Assembly (NCBI GenBank): GCA_018350325.1
Contig: JAEVLN010000039.1
Location: 124,001 to 188,000 of the forward strand
Reading direction: 5' to 3'
DNA: 64,000 nucleotides
Source of the DNA: Globodera rostochiensis
Lineage: Eukaryota; Nematoda; Chromadorea; Rhabditida; Heteroderidae
In this document: positions 45,881 through 59,213 of the stretch, piece by piece
Numbering within the stretch: the stretch's first letter is position 1
Layout of the letters: the number at the start of each line of letters is the position of its first letter
Translations under genes and position numbers: made by a program
Notes under the pieces: model-generated
Seen by the model: only the letters and a program-made list of their open reading frames with translations
Told to the model about the DNA's origin: nothing
Database searches by the model: none

Positions 45881-47300
45881 AAACCCCCAAATCTATTCAT
45901 TCTATTATTTTCGGCTTTTTTCATTTTCATAAACAACAATTACAAAGGTCTATCCGCTTAAATTTGTATCAAACAGCTCTCAATAAGACAAATTGATCTA
46001 GGTGAGGGAATTTGATCGGACGCTTGGGGGGAGTTCGCTCACGAATATGACATCAGATTCATCATTGGGACGTTTGTCTAATCGATGATTTCAACATCTA
46101 TGATTTTTTAATTTTTTTGTTATCGTCTAGGGTTGGACAAACCCGGATAATCTGGAACCGGTATGGGACAATTTTGGATAAAAATTATCCGGTATTGAAC
46201 GATGACAGCTAAATTATGCTGGATCCGGAACCGGTATCCGGGTGTTTTTGAGCTATCCGGTATCCAGGGGACCCGGATAATATCCGGTTTTGTCCAATAA
46301 AGTGTTTCACTATTTTCTTTCTATTTTTCTGCTGTATTCGCAGCAGAACGCCCCCGACTCCCGACATTTTGGGCCTCATCCCCGACTCCTGACATTTGGG
46401 CTCCCCAAACTTCAAAATCTGGAGGGCAAATTCATCGCAGTCAAAGATGTAAATTGATACCGGGACGGTGCAATCTTCTACGAAACAGTCTAAGAAGCTA
46501 TAAATTGGCATCAGGTCGGTGCAAAATTCCGATTGTTGATCTCGAGTTAAGATAACAATCGTCTACAACAAGTGATCAACCGGCATAGTCTTATTCATTT
46601 CCGCTGTTTTTCGTCTCAAACTGGATTGGCTATCAGGGTGGCCACCTGTGAAACCCAAAAAGCAGGGTCAGCCTATGCAAAAAGAAATTTATTTGTTGGA
46701 GACTCAAAATTTACCGAGACTCGAAACTAGACCGGGACTTGACCTCGAGACTTGAGACAAGACCCCGAGTTACCGACAAATTTGCTGATGTAGCCGAAAC
46801 TACATGTACTTAACACCTTTTTTATCGATTGATTTCACCAATCAAAACAGTGTATGTAGAGAAAGAGAAGAGGGGGGGGGGATTAGAAACCCATTGAACG
46901 GGGTGATCAGACACTTGAGGAAGAACTGAGAATTGTTGAGAGGTTCGAAACTCATTTTTTTTTGCGGAATGTTTATTATTTCACTAATCAAAAAATAGAG
47001 AAAGAGAGAGAGGGAGGGGGTGATTAGAAACCCATTGAACGGGGTGATCAGACACTTGAGGAAGAACTGAGAAATGGTTGAGAGGTTTGAAACCCATCTA
47101 TGCGGAATTTTTAGGGATCGATTAACACAAAATGATTATTGACCCCCCCCCCCTCCGGCGAGTGGTCGACTGACACAATGATTATAATGACCCCCCCCCC
47201 CCCCGGCACTCGCCCGCAGAGCCATTTTGTTCTCTCTAGAGAGACAACTATCTCTGCCTTCCGGAAGAGAAAGAGATAGACGAAAATGATTGAAAAATTA
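45881..47300. other. Repeats, no gene seen
   Basis: 46128-46300 is an iterated CCGGATA/GGATCCGG block beginning CTAGGGTTGGACAAACC. 46866-46960 and 46990-47105 are duplicates of a segment with GACACTTGAGGAAGAACTGAG. Poly-C tracts lie at about 47145 and 47190, and GA-rich sequence follows. Confidence 0.5.
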
Positions 47301-47439
47301 GACCGGAAAAGAGAAAAGAAAATGGAGAATTGGAAACCAAATTATTGGTCAAATACGAAAAAAAAAAAATAACAGAAAATTGGAAATCAAAAATTCAGAT
47401 TAATGGGCTTCTACAAACGCACAATTATGAATTACTAGA

Positions 47440-50400
47440 ACTTACGTGCAATTAGGTACCAAAATTTCGGACAATTAAGTGCCAATAAATTAGCGGATTG
47501 TCGAAAAAGAAACTTTTATATTATTAAATTTCAAATATCTGAAAATGTAACAAAAACGCTAATATTGCAAACTAAATCATTAAAAATTTAAATAATTTTT
47601 ACAAAACATTGACCATTAGTTCAAATATTCCCGGAATTCGAGTTCCAAAAATTTTGTGGACATTTGGGGCGCGGCATTTTCTACAACAGAATTTCCATCG
47701 ATATATTTTGCATGTAATTACTGTCATTTAAAATAATTAGCCATAAAAAAAGTATGAATAATTATTTTCAAAATTTTAGCAATGTTCGAATCAATAATTT
47801 TTATAGAATTTTTATCTTTAATTTCATAACAACATTTCATCAATTTTTTTATTCGTTGTGGGAATTTTGTTTTGGTTTTGTAAAGAGAATTTGATTTAAT
47901 TAATATGTATAAATTAATAAATTTGGCTTGAAATACTAACTGATTTGGCCAATTTCTATTTTCAAATGGAAAAGTTTCAAAACTAATGTCCAACATTTTT
48001 GCTAAAGTTTCATAAATTTTTTTATTATAAGACTTTTAAATCTGGCCCGCTTTAACTAGACTTTAATTTAAACAAATTTTTCTATTAAATTTTTTTTTAT
48101 TCATTTTCAAAGAATATTTTTTGATTTAGGTCAAATTCAGATTTTTTTCATTTGTAAATTGTGAATAAATTGCATTTTTAAGCATTCAGCTATTTTCTGG
48201 TCAATTTATTCTCATTCTTATTTTCAATATTTAAGACCTTTTACTTAAATTTGAATTAAAAGTTTTCCNTAAATATACCAAAAATATTTAATATTTGATT
48301 AAATTTAATACCTTTAATAATTACGTAAAGTTAAACAATAATTTTGATATTTTGAGAGTGCTCGAACATTTGTGATAGAATGATTATGAACATTTAAATA
48401 TATATAAATTTATCCATATTGAATAGAGGTTTTTAGCAATGAAATTTTATTATTTGATTTTTGTTTAATTTTTTTGAAATTTTAATAGGAATTAAGAGCC
48501 GGTAATTCCGATATATTGAATTGAGAACATTTTGAATTTATGACTTATTTTTCTGAAAATTTTAATTAGGTAAAATTTATTCATTTTAGATAATTTCTTC
48601 TTTTAAATTGATATGGACATAGTGTTCAAACGTTTGTTAGAGAATGATTTTAAAAAGTTATAAATTGATCAATTTATCACCATAAATATCAGAATATTTT
48701 ATCAAATGATTGGAATGATAATATTTGTGTTTCATTAATGTACAAATTGTTTTTGTCCTTAGAATTAATGATGAAGATTGTTTCCAAAATTTTTTTGCAA
48801 ATGCGTTTTATATTTATGAAAAGCATAACCGAAGTTCCAAAAATTTAATTTGAATGTTATTTTCAATATATTGAAAATTAATGAAAAATTTACAATTAAA
48901 GAATTTTTCGGTAAAATTTATATAAAATAACTAAGACTCACATAAAATAATTAAATAAATTGTTGATTTAGAAAAAATTGTTTGAAATTGATTTCATTTT
49001 AAATTATAAATTAAAATAATTTAAAAATTGAATCGATAACCATGTGAAAAGGAATCGATTGGAGATTAGATCTAAGTTAAATTAAAATAGGCAAAAATAC
49101 ATAAATTTCCGGAAATTAATTATACGTACAAAAAATATTTTTATCTCAAAAACTAGGAATATTAGTCAATAATAAAAAAATAGCGAAAAATTGAGCAGTA
49201 AAATTTCAAAGAAAATAATTTAATCCGGGAACAATTGAACTTGAATAAAATATCTGAAAAAAATTGGACAGGAACAAAACACTTTGGCAATAACAAGTTA
49301 CTAATTAGGAATTAAATAGTTAAACAAAAAAAAAAATTATTGAAACAAATGACGTCTCGGGCGTAAATTGGTCAATTAATAATATGAAAAGATTAAAATT
49401 GTTCGGGAAAACCCATGGAATTTTAAAAAAACCACCAATTTATTAGTCGTGAAAAAAGTCGATAAATAATGACTAGTTAAAAAACTTGACGATTACAAAA
49501 TTTTGGAATACAAACTGTTGAATCAAAACGACAATGGAATTAACTATTAAAAAACATAATATGGGGATCAAAATCATCGTCATTAACAAATAGACTTAAT
49601 TAATAGATCCAATAAATAATTTGATTCTTAAAAATATTAAGATTTTTAAACAAAATTGACAAAAGTTCTCAATTCCATTATTTTAAATTTTATGAGAATT
49701 TTTTTGATTTAAATTAATTATAATTTAGCTGAAAATTTTATAGAATAATACATCCATTGTTTTAATTATAATGAATTTGACAATTTTTAAAATGTTTGGA
49801 AAAATATATAATTAAACTTTTCAGATTTATTAAATTTAATTCTTTGATCAAAATATTAATGAATTAGAATATTTGTAATTAATTAACTAATAATCATTTG
49901 AATAATTTTTTTTAAAATCATCAATCTTGAATTTTTTTTACATTTAGAACAAAAAAAATTTATATTTTTGAGCTAAAATAAATTTTATTCAAAATTTTAA
50001 CATGGAAACAAATTATCTCTGAAATTGAATTAATATATGCATTAACCGTTTAATTAGGGTCCAAATTTATCTTCTTTACACCTAATAAAAATTTTTTAAA
50101 ATTCAAATAATTATATTATTAAAAATTTCTAAAATTTCAAGAATAAATTATTGAAAAACTGACAATTTTGCTTCTAAAATTTTTGAATTTTTAGTAAAAT
50201 GCCTTTTTAATTTTGTACAACCATTCAACATTAAAACATAACCTCTNCAAATTAAAAAAATTATTTCACCATTGAAAAACTTTCATAACAAATATTGATC
50301 AAATTTTATTAAAATATAAATTGATAAAAAATTTAAATATTGATAAATATTTTTATTGATCAAAATAAAATTTCGGAATTATGATTTATTATATTAAATA

Positions 50401-53400
50401 TTGAAAAATTAAATCATATTATTGAAAATTTTTGTTCGATTAATCAATTTTATCATTTTAAAATAATAGTGAGATTATTGATTTATCCTTCAAATTTTAA
50501 TATTCTTAAATTTTTACAGATCTAATAACTAGGTAAATTACGTAATTTTAGAAATATTACAATTCTATTCCAATTTATTTATTAATCCTTAAATATTTTT
50601 TTTTGGTAAAATTTTTTCAAATGAATTTCTCCAATTTGAATGCTGTTAATTGTTATAATTTGGGGATTTAACTCTTAAATTTAGTGGAAATTTATGTTAC
50701 AATATTAACAAAAATCTTTGTTTGAAATTTGCCANTTTTTTGGGGCAATGATTGAATTGAAATAATAATTAAAGATGGTATAAAAATNTTTAGCTTGGAG
50801 ATTTGTATCGGAATATCAGAAGAATTGAGGTGCTCATTAAATATATTCGCTATTTTGACGTTAAATGATGTTTAAATAAATTTGCATAAATTCAAGTACA
50901 TTTTATTGAAAATTTCAGAAATTTAAATGATAAATTGTGCCTAAATTAATTCATTTTTAAATCAAAATTGATTCAAATCGTCCNAGCTATCCCCTGAACT
51001 TCAACAGTCATTTTTTTTATTTTTCAAATTCTGTTGAAATTTTTAATGAAGAATGTGAATTCGCCCAAATTAAAAAAAGATTCTAAATTGGAGATTATGT
51101 AGAACATGGAATTGGATTGAAATCGTTCATTCAGAATTACTTTATCGGTCAATTTGGTAGTTACATCCGAAATGAGGAAAATTTATTAGAAATCATTCGC
51201 ACATTGTTTAAAATTTTTAATCTATTTTTTAAAAAATNTAAAAAAAGTTTATGCAAAATGTTACAAAATTTTCTACACATATGTATGCTTATTATTAATT
51301 TATTTTTCTGATATTTAACCGAGGAAGGAATTGCCTAATACAAGTTCTATATTTAAATTATTATTTACAAATATTTAAAGGTTATCATTTGCCTATTTTT
51401 GGGACCTATTGAAGTAAACATAAACATTAATTTATGATAATTTTATAATTTTAAAATAAATTTGTATTGTCAAAAATTAGAAATATCTACTTTGTAAAAA
51501 AAACTAGTTTATTTTTAAAAATAACTCCAAATTCAATGAATTAATGTTCATCTTACTATACATTTCAACAATTCAAATTATGGGGATAGTATCACATTAA
51601 TAGATAAAGTGAAACATACAAAAAGCATTATTCAATGGCATAGATCGAGTGGCGAATCAAATAAATCGTGGACTTTAAATAATAAAATCATTGTTAACAT
51701 CAATTGTTAAAATATATTTATTAAATTCAATGATAACAGTTATTTTGAAATTTAATCTATCGAATTTTAAGGATTGTACTATTTTATATTTACATTAATA
51801 TTTTTTGATAAATCAAAATTAAATTTGCAAATTAAGGAATTTTAATTTTTGTATTGCCTCTATCGCTAATTAAATGCAAAATTTCATCAAAATGTAAATT
51901 TATTATAAAGTCTTTTAAAAAAATTTCATTTTTTGAATATCTTTTTTTTGGTAATTTTATAACAAAATTTTTTTTTTTTAAATTTTTAAAAAATTTGTTA
52001 ATATTGTTATAAAATTTTAATGCTTTTTTCAAAACATAGAATTTAAATTTGATTTAATATAAATTTTTTCCATATATTATCCAAAAAAAAAATTCGTCAA
52101 TCGAATTTGAACAATTGATAGAAAATTATATTAATTTAACGATAATATATTTTATTTTTTTTTTAATAAATTTGGAATTTTAAAAGATTTATTAATTATT
52201 CGGAAATTTTTTTAACTTTAATTCAAGTATTAGAGCCATCAGATTCAAATCTACACGTGATATTTATTTCAGTAAAATCTTTTAAGCAACTGATCAATAC
52301 TTTTAATTTAATATATATAGTGGGGCAATGGATTCAATATAAAACTAAATTTTTTAACAATTCAGTTCAAAAAAATTTTTAATGATATTATTTTCAAAAA
52401 ATTTATCATTAAAACTTTTAAATAGCATAAATTGAACCAAATTCATAAGAATCGAATAGTTTTCATTTTTTAGCACTAATTTTTAATAATTATATTAAAT
52501 TTATTTTATTGAATTTTGAACTCATGATTTATTGTCAAATCTTAGACAAACACAACGCAAAAACATAACTCATTTAGAAAATTTTGTTTTATTAGGTAAA
52601 ATTTAAATAAAAAATTTTATTTTATGTTTTGAAAATTCCAATGGAAAACCTATTTGATTTTTTTAATTATAAAATTAAATTTAGAAAAATAAATAGACAA
52701 TTGATTTTGCACTTTTACCTGAAGTGGTTTCTAAATTAGGAAATTTGTATGAATTCATTGCTAAAGAAGAACAAATAAATTTAAACATATAATTAAATAT
52801 ACATAAATTTTGATCAAAAATCATAAAATAAAAATTAAATAGTTTTTAAATTTGAACCTAAAATTTTTTATGCTAAAAAATTTTACTGACTATTTAAAAT
52901 TAGTATAATAGCTGGACATATCGAAGCCCATAAAAATAAAAATTGGGTCCACTTTGACAAAAAATCAAAAAAATTTTTATTTTCAACTTAGTATTGAATT
53001 TGCAATATTATTAATGAAGTTTTAATCGCTCGCTTTAGAACTGTAGCTTTTTATTAAAATAGCTTTAATAGGGAATTGATTGTACGGATTGTTAGAAAAA
53101 TTTTTAGCAATGGGCATTTCATTAAAAAAATTATTGCGCTTATTGTATAGAAAGAAGTACCACCGATGTCAGTAAATAGCTGAAAAATTGGTGATTATAT
53201 TAGAAAAATCTGAAATGCCATCTAAATATCACACTCTTTGCTATAAGTGATAAAGATGACAAGGAACTAATGGAAACAAATTACACTAAATATGTATTTT
53301 CATTCATTTTTTACAAATCATTAGGATAATTTTGAAAAAGGAATTACTTGTTCATTGATATCATAAAATGGATCAATTAAATCTCAAACCAATTTCTAAA

Positions 53401-54660
53401 ATTTAATTTCAACAAACCATTAAATAAATTTAATATAGGGCTAAGCCTAGAATTGTGCATACTGATGAAAATTGGTTAATAAAATCACTACAAGCGAAAA
53501 AAATGGAGGATTTGCGAAGAATTTGTTGGCATTGACATAAACTCTTATAATCAATGAAGCACCGAAATTAGTCGATAAAATTGCAATAATTCGAATTTTA
53601 CATATTAAAAGAATTGCTTAAATATAAGTGGAAATTTTGAAAAGTAGTCAACAAGAAATCTAGTTTTGTTCAAAAATTGAGAAATCGGTCATTTAATATA
53701 AAGATTTTGAAGACAATTGATAATAAAATGACAAGATTATTTATGTAGGAATTAAAAATTGCAATAGAGCATTGGCTTTGATCTCAATAACATTATCACT
53801 GAATACATGGTTGGAGTTTCGCCAAATTTTGCTTGAATTAGCACATTTATTCAGGCCCAAATTTCGTATTAATTGTTTAGTGTGAATTTTATTTAGTTAA
53901 TCTAGTAATTAGGTAATCCCAGATTTTTTAATTTNNNNNAGCATTAATTTGAAGTGAATTTTTTATTTGATATTGCGTGTTATCAGCAAGATTACCTAAT
54001 TTTGAATTAATGTGTATTAACAAATATTATATTTTCATTCACTTGTGACGATACCACTACGCAAAATTTTGTGTTTAGTTGAACCATTGATTAAATTTGA
54101 TCGGATAATTTGGAGTGAGTAATTATAAATTTTTGAAAATTTTTTTAATTATTTTCTAGTCTGAAGAGAAAACGCAAATAGGTAACAATTTTTAATCTAT
54201 GTCTGTTTAGTTGGAAAATTTAATGATGATTAATCAATGAAGACATTGCCAAAATTTTAGGGTCTCAATTTTTATTAAATTAAATTTTTTTCATTCCAGT
54301 CTTGGGTTTGACGAGGATCCATAATTTACATTAAAAATTTTTTGAATTAATATGTTTCAATCAATGAGAAAAGCATGGAAACGATTATATAACATTTAAT
54401 TGTTATAGAATTTTCATAGATTTTGAATAAAAGAAATAAGCATTAACGGGCCATTAAATTGATTCTATGAATTTTCAAATCAAAAATAATCGTTTTTCTA
54501 AAATTTATTAGAAATATTTAAATTGAAATCTCAAAAATTTATATTTTTAGTTGCAAAATTTTCGAACAAAAGAGTATTAATAAAAAAAAAATTTCTGACA
54601 ATTGACCTAAATAAAAAGAGCGGACAATTAGGCAATAACGGAGAGTGATGCCAAAATTTC
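47440..54660. other. Very AT-rich, N-containing degenerate sequence; likely low-quality gap fill
   Basis: Single N bases occur at 48269, 50247, 50735, 50788, 50984 and 51238, and five at 53935-53939. Parts are recognisable as corrupted copies: 47600-48240 of a WWDK-HTH gene (minus), 52915-53290 of the SPRYSEC signal exon and promoter, 53430-53560 of another promoter module, 54060-54330 of the segment at 56330-56660, and 54595-54690 of the 50-bp array. Changes are many small indels and substitutions, mostly toward A/T. No gene can be called. Confidence 0.6.
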
Positions 54661-54740
54661 AAATGAGCAATTGAGCCTGTTAATATTATATTACAATTGA
54701 AAATTTTTGATTATTAAGGTTCAACAGAATTATGTTTACC

Positions 54741-55323
54741 GGTATTGTTTCCAGTATATTCAGCAATCAAGCCTTTAGAGAGCGTAAGGCCCGTGCCACA
54801 TGCATCGGAATCCCATTGATTTTCACTGGTTAGCACTAAATTTTATTTATTATTTTGAATTTATTTAATTGCATCGAAAACCTGTGCTTTCTTACCAAAT
54901 TTGATACACAGACCACGAAAAATAAAACTCACTTTAGGGATTTATTTTTATTAGGTACATATATGTAAATAATAAACTTTATTTTTTTTTCTTCTGAAAA
55001 TGCTCCTCAATTGGAGAGCTTAAATGATGTTCCTATTCCTATAATTAATTTGAGAAAAATAAATAGATAATCTATTTTGCAGTGTTACCTGGGGTTGTGT
55101 CTACTGCCGGCGATGCATCTGAATTCACTACGTGAGTAGAAAATGTAATTTAAAATAAATATTTCGATATTTACATAAATTTTTGTTAGTCACCACACAC
55201 TAAAAAATGCATAAAATATTGAATTGGGCCCAAAATTTTAATTGTCAAAGAATTGTTCTGACCCGTCATTAGCAGCAGAATAGCGGGCACAACGAAGCCC
55301 ATGAAGAGAAAGAAGGTGCGCAT
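54741..55323 (-). pseudogene. Partial inverted SPRYSEC copy
   Basis: Minus-strand exon 1 is 55323-55263 (signal peptide FFLFMGFVVPAILLLMTG), a single 39-base cassette exon is 55127-55089 (VNSDASPAVDTTP), and the first SPRY exon is 54836-54741 (ENQWDSDACGTGLTLSKGLIAEYTGNNTG). All keep GT-AG borders and phase 1. The remaining SPRY exons are absent because sequence identity ends near 54720 at the low-quality block. It might be a complete gene cut by an assembly problem rather than a true pseudogene. Its TATA position reads CATAAAAG. Confidence 0.75.
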
Positions 55324-55389
55324 TTTGAAGTAAAATCAAAATAATTTTTGAATGATACTTTCTGCTGCATTTGCCAGCGCTTTTATGCG

Positions 55390-56075
55390 GCTTTAATCGC
55401 TGGCCTTAGATCTGTGGCTTTGTTTCAAAATAGCATTGCAGCGAAGAGAGTGGAGGGGATGCGAGAGAATTTGTTGGCATTGGCATTTTCATGAAAAGAA
55501 GCATTAGGCTTATTGTATAGAAAGAATAAGCGCCGATGCCAGAGTAAATAGCCAAATAAGCAGAGATATTAGTCGATAAATCTGAATTGCACTTTGCATA
55601 TCACAGGGACTGCTATGAGCGAGTAAGGTGACGTGGAACTTTTGGGCATCCACTAAATTTCTATTTTCGTTCACATTTTAGGAGTCGGGTCTTTTTGACT
55701 AGGGACTCAGTTGTCCATTGATTAAAATGCAACGGACCATTTGAACCCCAAGCCAACTTCTTAGGCGTAAGCCCAACAAACCCCAAACCAGGGGGACATA
55801 GGCCTAAGCCTCGCCCCGAGCTTAGAAATTGACTTTGTTTCAAAATAGCATTGCCAGCGAAGAGAGTGGAGGAGATGCGAGAGAATTTGTTGGCATTGGC
55901 ATTTCTTCATAAAATCAAAGAAGCAGGGATATTAGTCGATAAAGCTGAATTGCACTTTGCATATTACAGGGGCTGCATAAGGTGACGTGGAACTTTTGGG
56001 CATCCACTAAATTTCTATTTTTGTTCACATTTTAGGAATCGGGTCTTTTTGTCTAGGGACTCAGTTGTCCATTGA
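55390..56075 (-). promoter_or_regulatory. Proximal and distal SPRYSEC promoter modules, inverted
   Basis: 55390-55690 is the proximal module (inverted ATGCCA pair 55475-55486, single ATGCCA 55536-55541) and 55825-56075 the distal one (inverted pair 55891-55902). The order mirrors 37795-38520 and belongs to the partial SPRYSEC copy. Confidence 0.6.
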
Positions 56076-56149
56076 TTAAAAATGGCAAAATTACTTTTGT
56101 AGGGCTTAAAACATGCAACGGAGCATTTGAACCCCAAACCATCATGGCT

Positions 56150-56960
56150 TAGTCCGTGATTTTGCGTTTTGCGTGATTTTGCGTGATTTTGGTCTATGAT
56201 TCCGGCTAATTTGGTATCCCGTGATTTGCGTGATCCGTATTGCGTGATTTTGGGTGATTAGGTATTCCCTGATTTTGTAATTTTATTCGTATTCCGTGAC
56301 TTGGGTGTTTCGTATTGCGTGTTTTCAGAAATGTTGCCTAATTTTGAAGCAATTTTTCTTAACAAACATTGTTAAAAAATTCTCTCGCGCCAATACCCCC
56401 ACTCAAATTTTTGTTTTTAGAAAAATCGCTGATAAAATTCGCTCGGATATTTTTGGAGAATTTTTCGCCTTTCGAAAAGTCTTTTGGTGATTTTCTCTTG
56501 TGACGAGAAATCCACAAATAGGTAATTTTTTTTAAAACAAATTATGTCAATTTAAAAAAATTTTTTTATGATTGCCCAGTGAAGACATTGCTAAATTTTT
56601 ATGATAAAATTTTTTATGAACTAAATTTTCTTCATCCCCGACGAGGGTTCGAGGAGGAACCCTACTTAAAATTAATAACTATCAAAAACAAAATGTTACA
56701 ATCAGGGGGGGGGGGCATTTAAACGCTTGTAAGATATTTAAAAATTAAAGAAAGTTCATAATTTTTGTACAAAAGTAATAAGCATTTATACAAAGTAATA
56801 AGCGTTAAAAATAAATTAATTCGCAAAATCCTGAAAAGTTCAATAAAGACTAATTGAAACTTAATAATTTTTTAAAGAATTTAATTTATTAAATAATTAA
56901 AAATAAAATAATAATGACATTTTAAGTTTAGAATAGGGTTGCACGGGACCGGGAACGGAT
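56150..56960. other. Iterated GTGATTTTGCG block and AT-rich sequence
   Basis: 56150-56320 is a GTGATTTTGCG/GATTCCG word block related to 37175-37430 in inverse orientation. 56330-56660 is the source-like version of the corrupted text at 54060-54330. 56795-56940 duplicates 29055-29210. No gene is seen. Confidence 0.5.
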
Positions 56961-57120
56961 CATTAAAATGTTAAAAAATTCCCCGACGGCGCCTGTCGGC
57001 ACCACCGGACATCCTCCACTCTTACGTAAACCAGTGTTTTTCTCTGAAATTTCAAAGCAAAATTCATAATTTTGCTAAAATTTTGATGAAATTTCTTTAA
57101 CAAAATTGATCAAAATTTTT

Positions 57121-58745
57121 AAGCCTTAAACGGACTGACACATCGCCAAGCGCAAAAAGTTATTTGAAGGGCACCAAATTTTCGGACAATTGAGCCTCAA
57201 TAAAAATAGCGGACAATTGGGTACCAAAATTTGGACAATTGAGCCTCAATAAAAATAGCGGACAATTGGGCACGAAATTTTCGGATTATTGGGCTTCAAC
57301 AAGCGGAAAATTGAGCCTCAATAAAAATAGCGGACAATTGGGTACCAAAATTTCGGACAATTGAGCCTCAATAAAAATAGCGGACAATTGAGCACCAAAT
57401 TTTCGGACAATTGAGCCTCAATAAAAATAGCGGACAGGGTACCAAAATTTCGGATTATTGGGTTTCAACAAGCGGACAATTGAGCCTCAATAAAAATAAC
57501 GGACAATTGGGTACCAAAATTTCGGACAATTGAGCCTCAATAAAAATAGCGGAGAATTGGGCACCAAATTTTCGGACAATTGAGCCTCAATAAAAATAGC
57601 GGACAATTGGGTACCAAAATTTCGGATTATTTGGCTTCAACAAGCGGACAATTGAGCCTCAATAAAAATAACGGACAATTGGGTACCAAAATTTCGGACA
57701 ATTGAGCCTCAATAAAAATAGCGGACAATTGGGCACCAAATTTTCGGATTATTAGGCTTCAACAGCGGACAATTGAGCCTCAATAAAAATAGCGGACAAT
57801 TGGGTACCAAAATTTCGGACAATTGAGCCTCAATAAAAATAGCGGACAATTGAGCACCAAATTTTCGGACAATTGAGCCTCAATAAAAATAGCGGACAGG
57901 GTACCAAAATTTCGGATTATTGGGTTTCAACAAGCGGACAATTGAGCCTCAATAAAAATAACGGACAATTGGGTACCAAAATTTCGGACAATTGAGCCTC
58001 AATAAAAATAGCGGACAATTGGGCACCAAATTTTCGGACAATTGAGCCTCAATAAAAATAGCGGACAATTGGGCACCAAATTTTCGGATTATTAGGCTTC
58101 AACAAGCGGACAATTGAGCCTCAATAAAAATAGCGGACAATTGGGTACCAAAATTTCGGACAATTGAGCCTCAATAAAAATAGCGGACAATTGAGCACCA
58201 AATTTTCGGACAATTGAGCCTCAATAAAAATAGCGGACAGGGTACCAAAATTTCGGATTATTGGGTTTCAACAAGCGGACAATTGAGCCTCAATAAAAAT
58301 AACGGACAATTGGGTACCAAAATTTCGGACAATTGAGCCTCAATAAAAATAGCGGACAATTGGGCAATTTTCGGACAATTGAGCCTCAATAAAAATAACG
58401 GACAATTGGGTACCAAAATTTCGGACAATTGAGCCTCAATAATATAGCGGACAATTGGGCACCAAATTTTCGGATTATTAGGCTTCAACAAGCGGACAAT
58501 TGAGCCTCAACAAAAAAAGCGAACAATTAGGTAGCAAAATTTCGGACAATTGGGCTTCAACAAAAATAGCGGACAATTAGGCACCAAAACTCCGGACAAA
58601 TAGGCACAAAAAAAAATCGGACAATTCGGCACCAAATTTCCGACAATTGAGCCTCAACCAAAATAGCGGACAATTAGACACCAAATTTCGGACAATTTGG
58701 TACCGAGGTCAGTAAAATTTGTCCAAATTTTGGTGTTGTTTGACG
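57121..58745. repeat. 50-bp minisatellite array B, about 30 units
   Basis: Same unit and same flanks as 32299-32935 but about four times larger. Variant units (GGATTATTGGGTTTCAACAAG and a GCGGACAGGGTACC deletion unit) recur at about 57437, 57896 and 58236, so expansion involved blocks of several units. Open frames inside are repeat by-products. Confidence 0.9.
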
Positions 58746-59213
58746 AAGACAGTTTGATTTATTTAACCGGCTTAAATTCAAACAATGAGATTTAAATATT
58801 ATCAGGCTTTTGTTCGGACCAAGGACGGGCGAAAATGGGGAAAACATTGTTTTTAAACATTTGTCTAAAATATAAAAAAAGTACCCGTACCCTCGGGGGT
58901 CAAACTAGAGTCCGGTAACTTGGACCCAAAACCAAAAATTTATAACTCACCTCAATTAGTGACCCCTCCCCCTCCTGTAATAATAACCCCCTCTGGAGCA
59001 GTGATGTCCCATGGTTCCATTTTTCCGGCGGTTTCGGTTCCAAATTCCAAGACTAAAAATATTTTAAAATCAGAAAATGTAAAAAAAAATTCTAGGCATT
59101 TTCAAAAATGCAAATTTGTTTTCGGATTTCTGCGTCATTCCTGAGGAGGCGGGGGGGGGGGGACTCGTCGGTAGTGCCGATAGGCGCCACCGAGAAAATT
59201 TTGAATTTTTGAC

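Noticed and set aside
46209..46511. 100-codon minus-strand open frame
   Set aside because: Runs through an iterated CCGGATA block and has no leader, domain or splice support.
57121..58745. Regular repeats resembling a CRISPR array
   Set aside because: Units are contiguous 50-bp tandem copies without unique spacers, in clearly eukaryotic DNA with introns; a second array with the same flanks exists at 32299-32935.
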